Shown here one piece after another: positions 9,062 through 17,785 of a DNA stretch of 57,997 nucleotides. Source of the DNA: Clostridia bacterium (GTDB lineage Bacteria; Bacillota; Clostridia; Oscillospirales; UBA644); the NCBI GenBank assembly GCA_017621705.1, contig JAGASR010000009.1, positions 1 to 57,997 on the forward strand, written 5' to 3'. The position numbers were made by a program, and so were the translations under genes. The first letter of the stretch is position 1, and every line of letters starts with the position of its first letter. Under the pieces are notes generated by a model that was given only the letters and a program-made list of their open reading frames with translations, made no database searches and was not told the DNA's origin.

Positions 9062-11500
9062 ATGGACGACATTATGAAGAACCCGCAATATTCGGCTGCG
9101 GAAATTAACAGAATTATTGAAGAGAACCTCACAAAACTCGGTATCGATTGGACTGAGGCAACATCCGAACAAATTTACAAAGCAACTGTTTTCGCAATGC
9201 GCGATATGTATGCAGCAAGGCGTAAACAGTTCAAAAACAAAGCAAGAAAGAACGGAGAAAAAGAAGTCTACTATTTCTGTATAGAATTCTTGCTCGGAAG
9301 ATCTCTGAAAAATGCTGTTTCATGCGGTCTGCTTGAGAACAACTTCAAACAGGCTCTTTCCAAATACCAACTTACCCCCGAAGATCTCTATGAATTTGAA
9401 CCCGATCCGGGTCTTGGAAACGGAGGTCTCGGCAGGCTTGCGGCGTGCTTCATGGCGTCCCTTGCCACCCAGAACTATCTTGCAACCGGTTTCAGTATCT
9501 GCTATGATTACGGTATGTTCAAACAGAAACTTGTTGACGGTTGGCAGATGGAACTTCCCGACGTATGGCTTCCGAACGGAGAATGTTGGCTTGTTCCCAG
9601 ACTCGATGAATCGGTAGACGTACGTTTCGGAGGTAGGATCGAGGAAGCTTGGGAAAACGGTCGGCTTGTTATTCACCATATAGGTGAAACGGTTGTTCAC
9701 GCTATCCCCTACGACCTCATGATCCCTGGTTACGACACTCAAGGCGTCTCCAAGCTCAGACTTTGGAGAGCTAAAGGCTCGCTGAATATAGATATGCGCC
9801 TGTTCTCTCAGGGCGACTATATTCAGGCGAGCGAAGAGGCAACACGTGCTGAAATGATCTCCAAGATCCTTTATCCGCCGGATGACCATATCGAAGGTAA
9901 ATCTTTGAGACTCAAACAGCAGTATTTCCTCGTATCAGCATCGCTTTATTCTGTTATCAAGCGTCATATAAAACGCTACGGCACTCTTGATAACCTCCCC
10001 GAAAAAGCAGTATTCCACATTAATGATACTCACCCTTCCCTCATTATCCCCGAGCTCATGCGTATTCTTATTGACGAATATCACTACAATTGGGATAATG
10101 CATGGAAGATCACAACAGGTGTTGTTGCATACACCAACCACACCGTTATGGCAGAAGCTCTCGAAACATGGAACGAACAGATCTTTGCATCTATTCTTCC
10201 GAGACTTCACTCTATCCTCAAAGAAATCAACAAACGTTTCTGCCAAGAAGTATTTGAGCAGACAGACGGCAACTGGAACAAGGTTTCCAGAGTTGCAGTT
10301 CTTGCTTATGACAGCGTAAGAATGGCTAACCTTTCTGTAATTGCTGCAAGAAAAGTTAACGGCGTTTCAAAACTTCACTCTGAAATTCTTAAAGAGACGG
10401 TATTTAAAGATTATTATGATCTTATGCCCGAGAAGTTCGAAAACGTAACAAACGGTATCGACTTCCGCAGATGGCTCTGCCAGTCCAACCCCGGTCTTAC
10501 AAATCTTTTGAAAGAATGTATCGGTGACAGCTTTATCAAGCACTCCGAACATCTTGAACAGTTCCTTAGATATCAGGACGATGCATCTGTTCTTAATACT
10601 CTTTCGAAAATCAAACTTGAAAACAAAGAAAGATTTATTACAAGACTCGGTGATAAGACTATCGACCCCAACTCCCTGTTTGACGTTCAGGCAAAGAGAC
10701 TTCACGAATATAAACGTCAGCTTCTTAACGCACTTCATATTCTTTATTTATATGTACGCATAAAGAACGATCCTTCGTTTAAAGTCCAGCCCACTACCTT
10801 CATTTTTGCCGCAAAAGCCGCATCCGGTTACTATATGGCAAAGAGAATCATTCTTCTTATCAACGCTATCAGCGATATGATTAAGAAAGACAGGAAAGTT
10901 TCAAAGCTTATCAAAGTTGTATTCCTTGAAAACTACAGTGTTTCCTGGGCTGAAACCCTTATGCCCGCAGCAGAGATCAGTGAACAGATCTCTCAGGCCG
11001 GCACCGAAGCAAGCGGTACAGGTAACATGAAGATGATGATCAACGGTGCTCTCACTCTCGGTACTCTTGACGGTGCAAACGTCGAGATCTTCGAGAAAGT
11101 CGGCAACGACAATATCTTCATCTTCGGTCTCAAGACTGACGAAGTAACCGAACTTTATAAGAAAGGCTATTATCCCGCATCCTACGTCATCAAAGATCCT
11201 ATCCTTTCCGAAATTATTTCCATGCTTAATAACGGTATCAGCGGAATCAACTTCTCCGATATCGCAAACTATCTCACTATGGATATGGGCTTTGCTGATC
11301 CCTATATGGTAATTGCAGACTTCGATTCTTACAGAAAGATCCATGAGAAAGTAAATCTCGAATATTCTGACGTACAGGGCTGGAACAAAAAATCGCTTAT
11401 CAACATTGCTAATGCAGGTAAATTCTCTTCTGACAGAAGTATTGTTGACTATGCAGAAAAGATCTGGGATGTTAAACCTGTAAATTATGATACGATTTAA
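9062..11500 (+). CDS. glgP: glycogen/starch/alpha-glucan phosphorylase (GT35)
   Basis: Phosphorolytic release of glucose-1-phosphate from glycogen. GT35 family, 812 aa, full length. Seen: GLGNGGLGRLAACFMASLAT (active-site loop, about 117-136), IHHIGE and HINDTHPS segments, KRLHEYKRQ (about 543-551), and the pyridoxal-phosphate box EASGTGNMKMM with the cofactor lysine at Lys657. Being in one operon with the synthetic enzymes gives synthesis and breakdown from a single transcript. Its last 14 bases overlap the start of the GH13 gene, so the two are translationally coupled. Confidence 0.96.
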   Translation: MDDIMKNPQYSAAEINRIIEENLTKLGIDWTEATSEQIYKATVFAMRDMYAARRKQFKNKARKNGEKEVYYFCIEFLLGRSLKNAVSCGLLENNFKQALSKYQLTPEDLYEFEPDPGLGNGGLGRLAACFMASLATQNYLATGFSICYDYGMFKQKLVDGWQMELPDVWLPNGECWLVPRLDESVDVRFGGRIEEAWENGRLVIHHIGETVVHAIPYDLMIPGYDTQGVSKLRLWRAKGSLNIDMRLFSQGDYIQASEEATRAEMISKILYPPDDHIEGKSLRLKQQYFLVSASLYSVIKRHIKRYGTLDNLPEKAVFHINDTHPSLIIPELMRILIDEYHYNWDNAWKITTGVVAYTNHTVMAEALETWNEQIFASILPRLHSILKEINKRFCQEVFEQTDGNWNKVSRVAVLAYDSVRMANLSVIAARKVNGVSKLHSEILKETVFKDYYDLMPEKFENVTNGIDFRRWLCQSNPGLTNLLKECIGDSFIKHSEHLEQFLRYQDDASVLNTLSKIKLENKERFITRLGDKTIDPNSLFDVQAKRLHEYKRQLLNALHILYLYVRIKNDPSFKVQPTTFIFAAKAASGYYMAKRIILLINAISDMIKKDRKVSKLIKVVFLENYSVSWAETLMPAAEISEQISQAGTEASGTGNMKMMINGALTLGTLDGANVEIFEKVGNDNIFIFGLKTDEVTELYKKGYYPASYVIKDPILSEIISMLNNGISGINFSDIANYLTMDMGFADPYMVIADFDSYRKIHEKVNLEYSDVQGWNKKSLINIANAGKFSSDRSIVDYAEKIWDVKPVNYDTI

Positions 11501-13244
11501 CTCTAGAAATAGTTATTTTAAAGCTCCGTTCGGTGCAGTTGAAACGGGTGCGGACGTAAAATTCCGTATCCTTGTTTCAAGGCGTGTAGGAGCAATGAGT
11601 GTATCAATCGTTTTCGAAGGAGAGCGGGGGTTCAGACTCCCTCTCTCCTTTTCGAGAACAGAAGGTATTTATGAAGAGTATTCTTTAACTACAAAGATTG
11701 AGCACGAAGGGCTTTACTTTTATAGGTTTGAGATCGAAGACGTTAACGGGAACACCGTTTATGTCGGCAAAAATTATTTCTGCGATGCTGAGCTCTCCCC
11801 CATCGCACCATGGTGGAAACTTACTGTATATAAAAATACATTTAATGCCGCAAATGCATTCGCAGGTCAGAACATATATCAGATCTTTCCCGACAGGTTT
11901 TGTTCTGTCGGAAAAATCAATACAGAAAAACATAAAAATATCAAGGCATGGGGCGAATTACCGAACCATATCAGAGAAGCAGACGGATCACTTGATACAA
12001 CAGACTTTTTTGGTGGTAACTTTAAGGGAATTCAGTCAAAACTTGATTATCTTTTCGAGCTCGGAATCAGAGTTATCTATCTTAATCCCATATTTGAGGC
12101 GGCAACAAATCACCGCTACGATACGGGAGACTACGAAAAAATCGATACTTTGCTCGGAACTGAAGAAGATTTCAAGGAATTTTGTACCAAAGCAAAGGAA
12201 CATGGTATAAAAGTCATTCTTGACGGTGTATTCAGTCATACCGGAGCTGACAGTAAGTATTTTAACAAATACGGCAACTACGATAACCTTGGGGCATATC
12301 AGTCTCGAGAATCTGAATACAGCAGTTGGTTTAAATTCAAAAACTGGCCGGATGAATATGATTGCTGGTGGGGAGTAAAGATTCTTCCCGAAACAAACGA
12401 ATCGGAACCTACCTACCTTTCATATATAACCGGTGAAAACGGTATTGCAAGGAAATGGCTACGTGCAGGAGCTTCCGGTTGGCGACTTGACGTTGCGGAT
12501 GAATTGCCCGATGAATTTCTTGAAAAATTCAGAGCTGCGGTTAAAAATGAAAAAAATGATGCTTTGATCATCGGTGAAGTCTGGGAAAATGCTGCGGATA
12601 AAATCAGCTACGATCAAAGACGCAGATATCTTCACGGAAATCAGCTTGACAGCGTTATGAACTACGTTTTCAGAAATGCTGTTATTGATTTTATGAGAGA
12701 CGGTAATGCTGATAGATTAAAGAATTCCGTTCTTGAAATTTGCGAAGACTACCCCACCCCTGTTCTACATTCGTTAATGAATTTCCTTGGTACGCATGAT
12801 ACTGAGCGTATTAAAAATATTCTCGGATCCGAAACATCTGTCTGCCTTGCGTATGCATTGCTCGCATTTTTACCCGGACTTCCTACAATATACTATGGCG
12901 ATGAAGTTGGAATGGACGGCGGAAAAGATCCGTTAAACAGACTTTGTTTCCCTTGGAACGATGAAGAAAAACCGATTACTGATTTCTTCCGTAAAATAAA
13001 TAATATAAGACTCGAATTAAACTGTCTTAAAGACGGTACATTTAGTCCCGTTATTACGGATAAAGATCTTTTCGGTTTTTACAGAGTTTCCAAAACCGAA
13101 AAATGTCTGTTTGTTATCAACATTTCCGATGAAAGTAAAAACCTCCCTGATATTATCGAAAAGGGAACCGATATCATATCCGGAAAAATTATTAAAAAAG
13201 GCAGTATTTTACAGGGTAAACAATTTATAGTTATTAAATATTAA
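11487..13244 (+). CDS. GH13 alpha-glucan hydrolase (neopullulanase/maltogenic-amylase type)
   Basis: A predicted cytoplasmic alpha-glucosidic hydrolase for glycogen or maltodextrin remodelling. Seen: an N-terminal beta domain of the CBM34 type (about 1-125), IYQIFPDRF, the region I segment DGVFSHTG, and a complete GH13 catalytic triad: Asp335 (GWRLDVAD), Glu364 (IIGEVWE) and Asp438 (GTHDTE). The intact triad contrasts with the glgB-like protein at the other end of the operon. No signal peptide. Its ATG lies inside the 3' end of glgP (overlap 11487-11500). A hairpin terminator follows directly. It could be a neopullulanase, a cyclomaltodextrinase or a debranching-type enzyme; the sequence alone does not decide. 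Confidence 0.9.
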   Translation: MIRFNSRNSYFKAPFGAVETGADVKFRILVSRRVGAMSVSIVFEGERGFRLPLSFSRTEGIYEEYSLTTKIEHEGLYFYRFEIEDVNGNTVYVGKNYFCDAELSPIAPWWKLTVYKNTFNAANAFAGQNIYQIFPDRFCSVGKINTEKHKNIKAWGELPNHIREADGSLDTTDFFGGNFKGIQSKLDYLFELGIRVIYLNPIFEAATNHRYDTGDYEKIDTLLGTEEDFKEFCTKAKEHGIKVILDGVFSHTGADSKYFNKYGNYDNLGAYQSRESEYSSWFKFKNWPDEYDCWWGVKILPETNESEPTYLSYITGENGIARKWLRAGASGWRLDVADELPDEFLEKFRAAVKNEKNDALIIGEVWENAADKISYDQRRRYLHGNQLDSVMNYVFRNAVIDFMRDGNADRLKNSVLEICEDYPTPVLHSLMNFLGTHDTERIKNILGSETSVCLAYALLAFLPGLPTIYYGDEVGMDGGKDPLNRLCFPWNDEEKPITDFFRKINNIRLELNCLKDGTFSPVITDKDLFGFYRVSKTEKCLFVINISDESKNLPDIIEKGTDIISGKIIKKGSILQGKQFIVIKY

Positions 13245-13253
13245 TCAAAAAAG

Positions 13254-13278
13254 GCATTTCGAAAGAAATGCTTTTTTT
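13254..13278 (+). terminator. terminator of the glycogen operon
   Basis: Perfect 7-bp stem GCATTTC/GAAATGC with a GAAA loop followed by seven T's, ten bases after the GH13 stop codon. Confidence 0.9.
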
Positions 13279-13358
13279 GTCGTCTGATAATGTCTCTTTT
13301 AATTTTAAAATAGTTTGCTTATTGTTATACAGTTTCGTTTTTTGTCATGCAGTACCCA

Positions 13359-13387
13359 TTGACTTTTCAAACATATTGTGGTAAAAT
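13359..13387 (+). promoter_or_regulatory. promoter of the decarboxylase beta-subunit gene
   Basis: TTGACT (13359-13364), 17-base spacer, TAAAAT (13382-13387), about 65 bases before the start of the oadB-like gene. Confidence 0.6.
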
Positions 13388-13453
13388 TTAGAATAATGTA
13401 TTCGGGTATACATAATTACCCTAGAAAGAAAAAATATTTCAGGAGTGAACATT

Positions 13454-14593
13454 TTGGCACAGCTTTTTTCCAATCTGTTAGACGTTGATTGGTCTACAGA
13501 ATGGCCTATGATAATTATGTGGATCATAGGCGGCGTACTAATTTATCTTGCTATTAAAAAGGAAATGGAACCTACCCTTCTTCTTCCGATGGGTTTTGGT
13601 GCTATTCTTGTTAATCTTCCGAATTCCGGTGCAGTCAGTCAGGTTGTTGACGGAATCGTTGAAGAAGTTGGTCCTATCGATGTACTTTTCAATGCAGGCA
13701 TCGCAAATGAACTGTTCCCGCTTCTTCTGTTTATCGGTATCGGTGCAATGATCGACTTCGGTCCGCTTCTTGCAAACCCGAAGATGATGCTTTTCGGTGC
13801 CGCTGCACAGTTTGGTATTTTCCTCACCCTCAGCCTTGCATCTTTCCTCGGTTTTGAACTTAAAGATGCAGCATCTATCGCTATCATCGGTGCTGCTGAC
13901 GGTCCTACTTCCATCTTCGTTTCTCAGTATTTCGAATCAAATTACGTAGGTGCTATTATCGTTGCAGCATATTCCTATATGGCACTTGTTCCGATCATTC
14001 AGCCTACCGTTATCAAGATCTGTACGACCAAGAACGAACGTCTTATCAGAATGCCCTATAAACCCAAATCCGTTACCAAAGCAACAAAGATCCTCTTCCC
14101 GATCATTATCACAGTGGTTGCAGGTATCTTTGCTCCTAAATCCGTTGCACTTGTAGGCTTCCTTATGTTCGGTAACCTTATAAGAGAATGCGGTGTTCTT
14201 GACAGACTTTCCGAATCTGCTCAGCACGAACTTGCAAACCTCATCACCATTCTTCTCGGTCTTACCGTTTCCACCAAAATGCAGTGGGAATCCTTCCTTA
14301 ACTGGCAGACTATCATGATCATGCTTCTCGGTCTTGTTGCATTCATTTTCGATACAGCAGGCGGTGTTCTTTTTGCTAAACTTCTCAATCTCTTCCTTAA
14401 AGAGAAAGTTAACCCCATGATCGGTGCAGCAGGTATCTCTGCATTCCCGATGTCTTCAAGAGTTGTTCATAAAATGGGCCTTGAGGAAGATCCTCAGAAC
14501 TTCCTTCTTATGCATGCGGCAGCAGCAAACGTTTCCGGTCAGATTGCATCCGTTATCGCAGGCGGTCTTATTCTTACACTTGTTCAGGTTTGA
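13454..14593 (+). CDS. sodium-translocating decarboxylase beta subunit (OadB/GcdB/MmdB)
   Basis: The membrane subunit that couples decarboxylation of oxaloacetate, glutaconyl-CoA or methylmalonyl-CoA to Na+ export. About ten hydrophobic segments, and the conserved GAADGPTSIF segment that carries the sodium-site Asp in this family. I choose the TTG at 13454, seven bases after AGGAGTG (13441-13447); the in-frame GTG at 13445 lies inside that ribosome binding site. Length then 379 aa, normal. A 48-aa membrane protein follows 16 bases later. No carboxyltransferase (alpha) or biotin carrier gene is nearby, so the substrate cannot be inferred and the partner subunits must be elsewhere. Confidence 0.92.
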   Translation: MAQLFSNLLDVDWSTEWPMIIMWIIGGVLIYLAIKKEMEPTLLLPMGFGAILVNLPNSGAVSQVVDGIVEEVGPIDVLFNAGIANELFPLLLFIGIGAMIDFGPLLANPKMMLFGAAAQFGIFLTLSLASFLGFELKDAASIAIIGAADGPTSIFVSQYFESNYVGAIIVAAYSYMALVPIIQPTVIKICTTKNERLIRMPYKPKSVTKATKILFPIIITVVAGIFAPKSVALVGFLMFGNLIRECGVLDRLSESAQHELANLITILLGLTVSTKMQWESFLNWQTIMIMLLGLVAFIFDTAGGVLFAKLLNLFLKEKVNPMIGAAGISAFPMSSRVVHKMGLEEDPQNFLLMHAAAANVSGQIASVIAGGLILTLVQV

Positions 14594-14609
14594 TAGGAGG
14601 CTAAAATAA

Positions 14610-14756
14610 ATGTTTGATTTCAAAGCTCTCTTAGATTCTCTCCCTATTATGGGTCTCGGAATGCTCGGTATCTTTATTGTTATAGGTATCATTATGGGTA
14701 TCATCTGGATACTCGGTAAGGTATTTACAGAAAAAAAAGACAATAAAAATCAGTAA
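14610..14756 (+). CDS. 48-aa OadG-like small membrane protein
   Basis: One transmembrane helix (about residues 12-38, rich in Gly, Ile and Met) followed by a short charged tail (TEKKDNKNQ). Position directly after the decarboxylase beta subunit, size and topology suggest a gamma (OadG-type) subunit that helps assemble the pump; sequence similarity is too short to prove this. Ribosome binding site TAGGAGG (14594-14600), nine bases before ATG 14610. Confidence 0.7.
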   Translation: MFDFKALLDSLPIMGLGMLGIFIVIGIIMGIIWILGKVFTEKKDNKNQ

Positions 14757-14764
14757 TATTTAAC

Positions 14765-14828
14765 AATCCCTTCGGACATACTACTTATATTGAACTTTTC
14801 AAAAATCAGCGGTATGTTCGAAGGGATT
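14765..14828 (+). promoter_or_regulatory. hairpin covering the RBS of the DMT transporter
   Basis: 17-base arms, 14765-14781 and 14812-14828, pair with one G-U, around a 30-base loop. The right arm contains GAAGGGA, the only plausible ribosome binding site for the ATG at 14833. There is no U-tract after the arm, so this looks more like a translational switch than a terminator, though it also separates the oadB unit from the transporter. Confidence 0.6.
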
Positions 14829-14832
14829 ATAT

Positions 14833-15258
14833 ATGGGATATATTTACGCAATCGTCGCAGGTGCGATAATGAGTCTTCAAGGAGTACTGAATACAAGACT
14901 CGGAGAAAAAACAGGAATTCTTGAAGCTAATGCTTTTGTTCAGGGAACAGCATTCATACTGTCTTTAATTGTTGCTGTCATATTTGGAAAAGGCGATATT
15001 TCTGCATTATTTAAAACAGAGTGGTATTATCTGACAGGCGGCATTCTCGGAGTTGCAATTACTGTTACCGTTATGTTATCGATGGGTAAACTATCCCCTG
15101 CCCTTGCTGTTTCCATAATTCTTGTTTCACAGCTTTTAGTTGCTGCGGGTATCGACTTCTTTGGAATACTCGGAACAGATAAAGCTCCGTTCGGTTGGAA
15201 CAAAATCATAGGATTAGTTATATTGATAATCGGAATTATTATTTTTAAGATCAAGTGA
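14833..15258 (+). CDS. DMT-superfamily transporter, DUF606/YdcZ type
   Basis: A 141-aa integral membrane protein with about five predicted helices, the half-size form of the drug/metabolite transporter fold (DUF606, YdcZ-like). Seen: an N-terminal AIVAGAIMSLQGVLNTRLGE, typical of the family, and a C-terminal helix ending in FKIK. Such proteins usually work as homodimers or pairs; the substrate is unknown. The ribosome binding site lies in the right arm of a long hairpin that ends four bases before the ATG. The NUDIX gene follows ten bases later and is probably co-transcribed. Confidence 0.82.
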   Translation: MGYIYAIVAGAIMSLQGVLNTRLGEKTGILEANAFVQGTAFILSLIVAVIFGKGDISALFKTEWYYLTGGILGVAITVTVMLSMGKLSPALAVSIILVSQLLVAAGIDFFGILGTDKAPFGWNKIIGLVILIIGIIIFKIK

Positions 15259-15268
15259 GGTAATATTT

Positions 15269-15811
15269 ATGGATATGAAAGAAACTCGTATTTCCGGAGA
15301 ACTTATATACGACGGAATAATCGTTCATTTATATAAAGATAAGGTATCGCTTCCGAACGGTAATGAAGCTGTAAGAGAAGTGATCAGACATCAGGGTGCT
15401 GTTTGCGTAGTTGCGGTTGACGATGATAAAAATATTTATCTTGTCCGTCAGTTCAGATATCCGTTTAACGATGTTATAACCGAAATTCCCGCAGGTAAAC
15501 TTGATGCAGGCGAAACTCCGATCGAAGGTGCTGCAAGAGAACTCCGTGAAGAGACGGGTATCATTGCAAAAAACTATAAATATCTCGGTGAATTATATAC
15601 ATCATGCGCATTTCTTGACGAAGTAATACATATGTATCTTGCAACTGATCTTTCGTTTACAGAACAAAACCCCGACGAGGATGAATTCGTCGAGGTTGAT
15701 AAAGTAAATCTTAAAGAATTTGTAAGCGAGATAATGGAAGGGAAAGTCCCTGACAGCAAAACACAGACAGCTGTTCTTAAAGCGTATATAGAATTAGGAA
15801 ATCTGTGCTGA
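15269..15811 (+). CDS. NUDIX hydrolase, ADP-ribose pyrophosphatase type
   Basis: Predicted to hydrolyse ADP-ribose or a related nucleoside diphosphate sugar to AMP and sugar phosphate. Seen: the complete Nudix box with Gly76, Glu82, Arg90-Glu91-Leu92, Glu94-Glu95 and Gly97, matching GX5EX7REUXEEXGU, preceded by VRQFRYP and EIPAGKLDAGE as in NudF/YqkG. 180 aa, normal size. In the same transcript as the DMT transporter. Its 3' end overlaps by 18 bases the 3' end of the convergent lipoprotein gene. An enzyme that could also act on ADP-glucose would be relevant to the upstream glycogen operon, but nothing here shows that. Confidence 0.92.
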   Translation: MDMKETRISGELIYDGIIVHLYKDKVSLPNGNEAVREVIRHQGAVCVVAVDDDKNIYLVRQFRYPFNDVITEIPAGKLDAGETPIEGAARELREETGIIAKNYKYLGELYTSCAFLDEVIHMYLATDLSFTEQNPDEDEFVEVDKVNLKEFVSEIMEGKVPDSKTQTAVLKAYIELGNLC

Positions 15812-17695
15812 TATAAAACGGTATGATCCGTTTTCCTGTTCAGAAAAAGATAAAACATATTGCGGAGGACGCATGCGGTCGTTTGTTCCGTTCCTCGGCA
15901 GCTCAACATAGACAGTAAAAATATTATCTTCCGAACTTCCGGTACTTATAACAGTGCCGGGAGTTTTATTTTCTTTAACTGTCCAGGAATTTACGAAGAA
16001 ATTACCGCTTTCCATATCATAAAAAGAAACATATTCAGATTTAAAATCGGTTTCTCCGAAATAAAGGCGAATCTGCTCTTCGATAAGCGATTTGGGGAAA
16101 GAAAAACTCTTCGAAAGAGTTTCTATGCTTTTAAAATCATCCGTTTCCAAAAGCCGTTCAATGGCGAAAATAGCTAGTTTTTCAGAGGATATATCGAGAG
16201 TCGAGTCGAACTCAAAATCGATTAATTTACCGTAATTTTTGTAAAGCCACGTGCCTTTGGTCTCATCTGATGCAGAAGTGTCGGGATATATCTCAGGGTA
16301 AACAGGAACAATATCCGCAGGAATAACATTTATTGACGAAGCCGTATGCATATTATAATGTCTGCTGAATATCTGATATAAACCGTTTCCTTCAGGAGCA
16401 AAAATAATTACTTCTTTTGCAATCAGATCAATCAGGCTTGATGGTTTGAATAACGCGGTTTCGAGACGAATAAAACCGTTATCAAGCTCTGAAACATTAA
16501 GTATTTGTTTATGATACGATACACGTGAAATATCTGAAATTTTAAATATAAAAACATTCAAAGGTTCATAATAATTATTTTCAACAGATCGATCAATCAG
16601 ACCGTTGCCAAAGAAATAAGAAGCCTGTTTTTCCAAATATTCGGGAGAAACTCCGAAATAAATATACTGATCAGAGTTATCTGAAATTAAAGAATCAATT
16701 TCCGGATTTAGAAGCAGAGACATATGAAGAAGGGATGAAACAGAGATCTCCTCATTAGAAAAAATAGCACCGTTATAGTTGTCCAAAGCAGTGCCGTATC
16801 GCTCAATGAGTTGGTTGCTTTTTTCTTTAATGTCATATTCTGTTATTTTTTCGGGGATATAAACAGGAAGATCAAGTATTAATATCTCATCTTGCGAAAT
16901 ATTCGATATACCCGTACCGACAAGAGAAACGCTTTGATTATTTCTTACTCTGGAATTAAGATAGAAATGATTTTCGTTTTTACGTTCAAAAACAAATGTT
17001 TCGGAATAAATTGATTTTGTAAGGCTCTGTTCGGCATAATTAACGGAAACTTCTGTTGTTGTTGCATCCTTGATCTTGCAGGTTCCAAGTATTGGAATGA
17101 GTAAACGGGAATCATTCGTAGGAACAGGAACGGAATAGAGATCTGTCTCTGAAGAATATTGCATAACTGCAGAGCTATCGATCGAATCCGAAAAAATCTC
17201 GGTAGAAAGATATGCAACAGATTCAGCGGAAAGAGTGAGATATGAATATTTCTCCGTCAAAAGGTCAGCATATTTTTCAAGAAGATGATAGCTGATTATA
17301 TAAAATTTTTCCTGTGAAGTGAAGTTTTCTTCTGTTGCAAGCGAAAGAGACGCATAATCGGGTTCGTAGCACTGTAGGGGAAAAATAATGTTCTGATAAA
17401 ACCATTCACCGATCTTATCAGCATCTTCCGATGCAAAGGGAATAGTCTCGAGATCAATAGAATCAACGGAAATTTCAACCGCAAATTTACGACGTTCTTT
17501 TTCAATCTTTTTTTCAATAAGGTTCAATAAATCCATTAATTTTTTTTCATCTTTTTCTGAAACAGACGGATCATTAAGCATGATCTCTATCTCATTTTTC
17601 TCCGAAAAATAACGGTCAAGCGTCTGTTCAGCGGTTGAACACGAAGTAAGTAAAAACAACAAAAGAAATATTACAGCAACAACATATTTTTTCAT
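15794..17695 (-). CDS. large lipoprotein of unknown function
   Basis: A 633-aa predicted exported lipoprotein. Seen: KK, a hydrophobic stretch (residues 4-16) and a lipobox LTSC with the lipidated Cys at residue 19; a charged, possibly coiled segment follows (about 25-70, rich in E and K), then a long mixed region without a motif I recognise. A C-terminal piece (about 570-633) with TVYVELPRNGTNDRM and ENGSYRFISAQIS looks like a small beta-rich, GerMN-like module, but this is weak. The start is ATG 17695; the TTG at 17710 has no better ribosome binding site and would spoil the signal peptide. Convergent with the NUDIX gene. No functional neighbour. Confidence 0.75.
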   Translation of the reverse strand: MKKYVVAVIFLLLFLLTSCSTAEQTLDRYFSEKNEIEIMLNDPSVSEKDEKKLMDLLNLIEKKIEKERRKFAVEISVDSIDLETIPFASEDADKIGEWFYQNIIFPLQCYEPDYASLSLATEENFTSQEKFYIISYHLLEKYADLLTEKYSYLTLSAESVAYLSTEIFSDSIDSSAVMQYSSETDLYSVPVPTNDSRLLIPILGTCKIKDATTTEVSVNYAEQSLTKSIYSETFVFERKNENHFYLNSRVRNNQSVSLVGTGISNISQDEILILDLPVYIPEKITEYDIKEKSNQLIERYGTALDNYNGAIFSNEEISVSSLLHMSLLLNPEIDSLISDNSDQYIYFGVSPEYLEKQASYFFGNGLIDRSVENNYYEPLNVFIFKISDISRVSYHKQILNVSELDNGFIRLETALFKPSSLIDLIAKEVIIFAPEGNGLYQIFSRHYNMHTASSINVIPADIVPVYPEIYPDTSASDETKGTWLYKNYGKLIDFEFDSTLDISSEKLAIFAIERLLETDDFKSIETLSKSFSFPKSLIEEQIRLYFGETDFKSEYVSFYDMESGNFFVNSWTVKENKTPGTVISTGSSEDNIFTVYVELPRNGTNDRMRPPQYVLSFSEQENGSYRFISAQIS

Positions 17696-17708
17696 AGTTA
17701 TAATAAAC

Positions 17709-17751
17709 AAGGAGCGAGCAGCAATAGAAGATCTAATGCCGCACGCTCCTT
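17709..17751 (-). terminator. hairpin after the Gfo/Idh/MocA gene
   Basis: 15-base arms (17709-17723 and 17737-17751) pair with one mismatch around a 13-base loop; on the minus strand a T-rich run follows. It lies between the oxidoreductase stop (17786) and the lipoprotein start. Confidence 0.6.
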
Positions 17752-17785
17752 TTGATTATTTATTTGTCAGCTTACAAGAAGTTGT

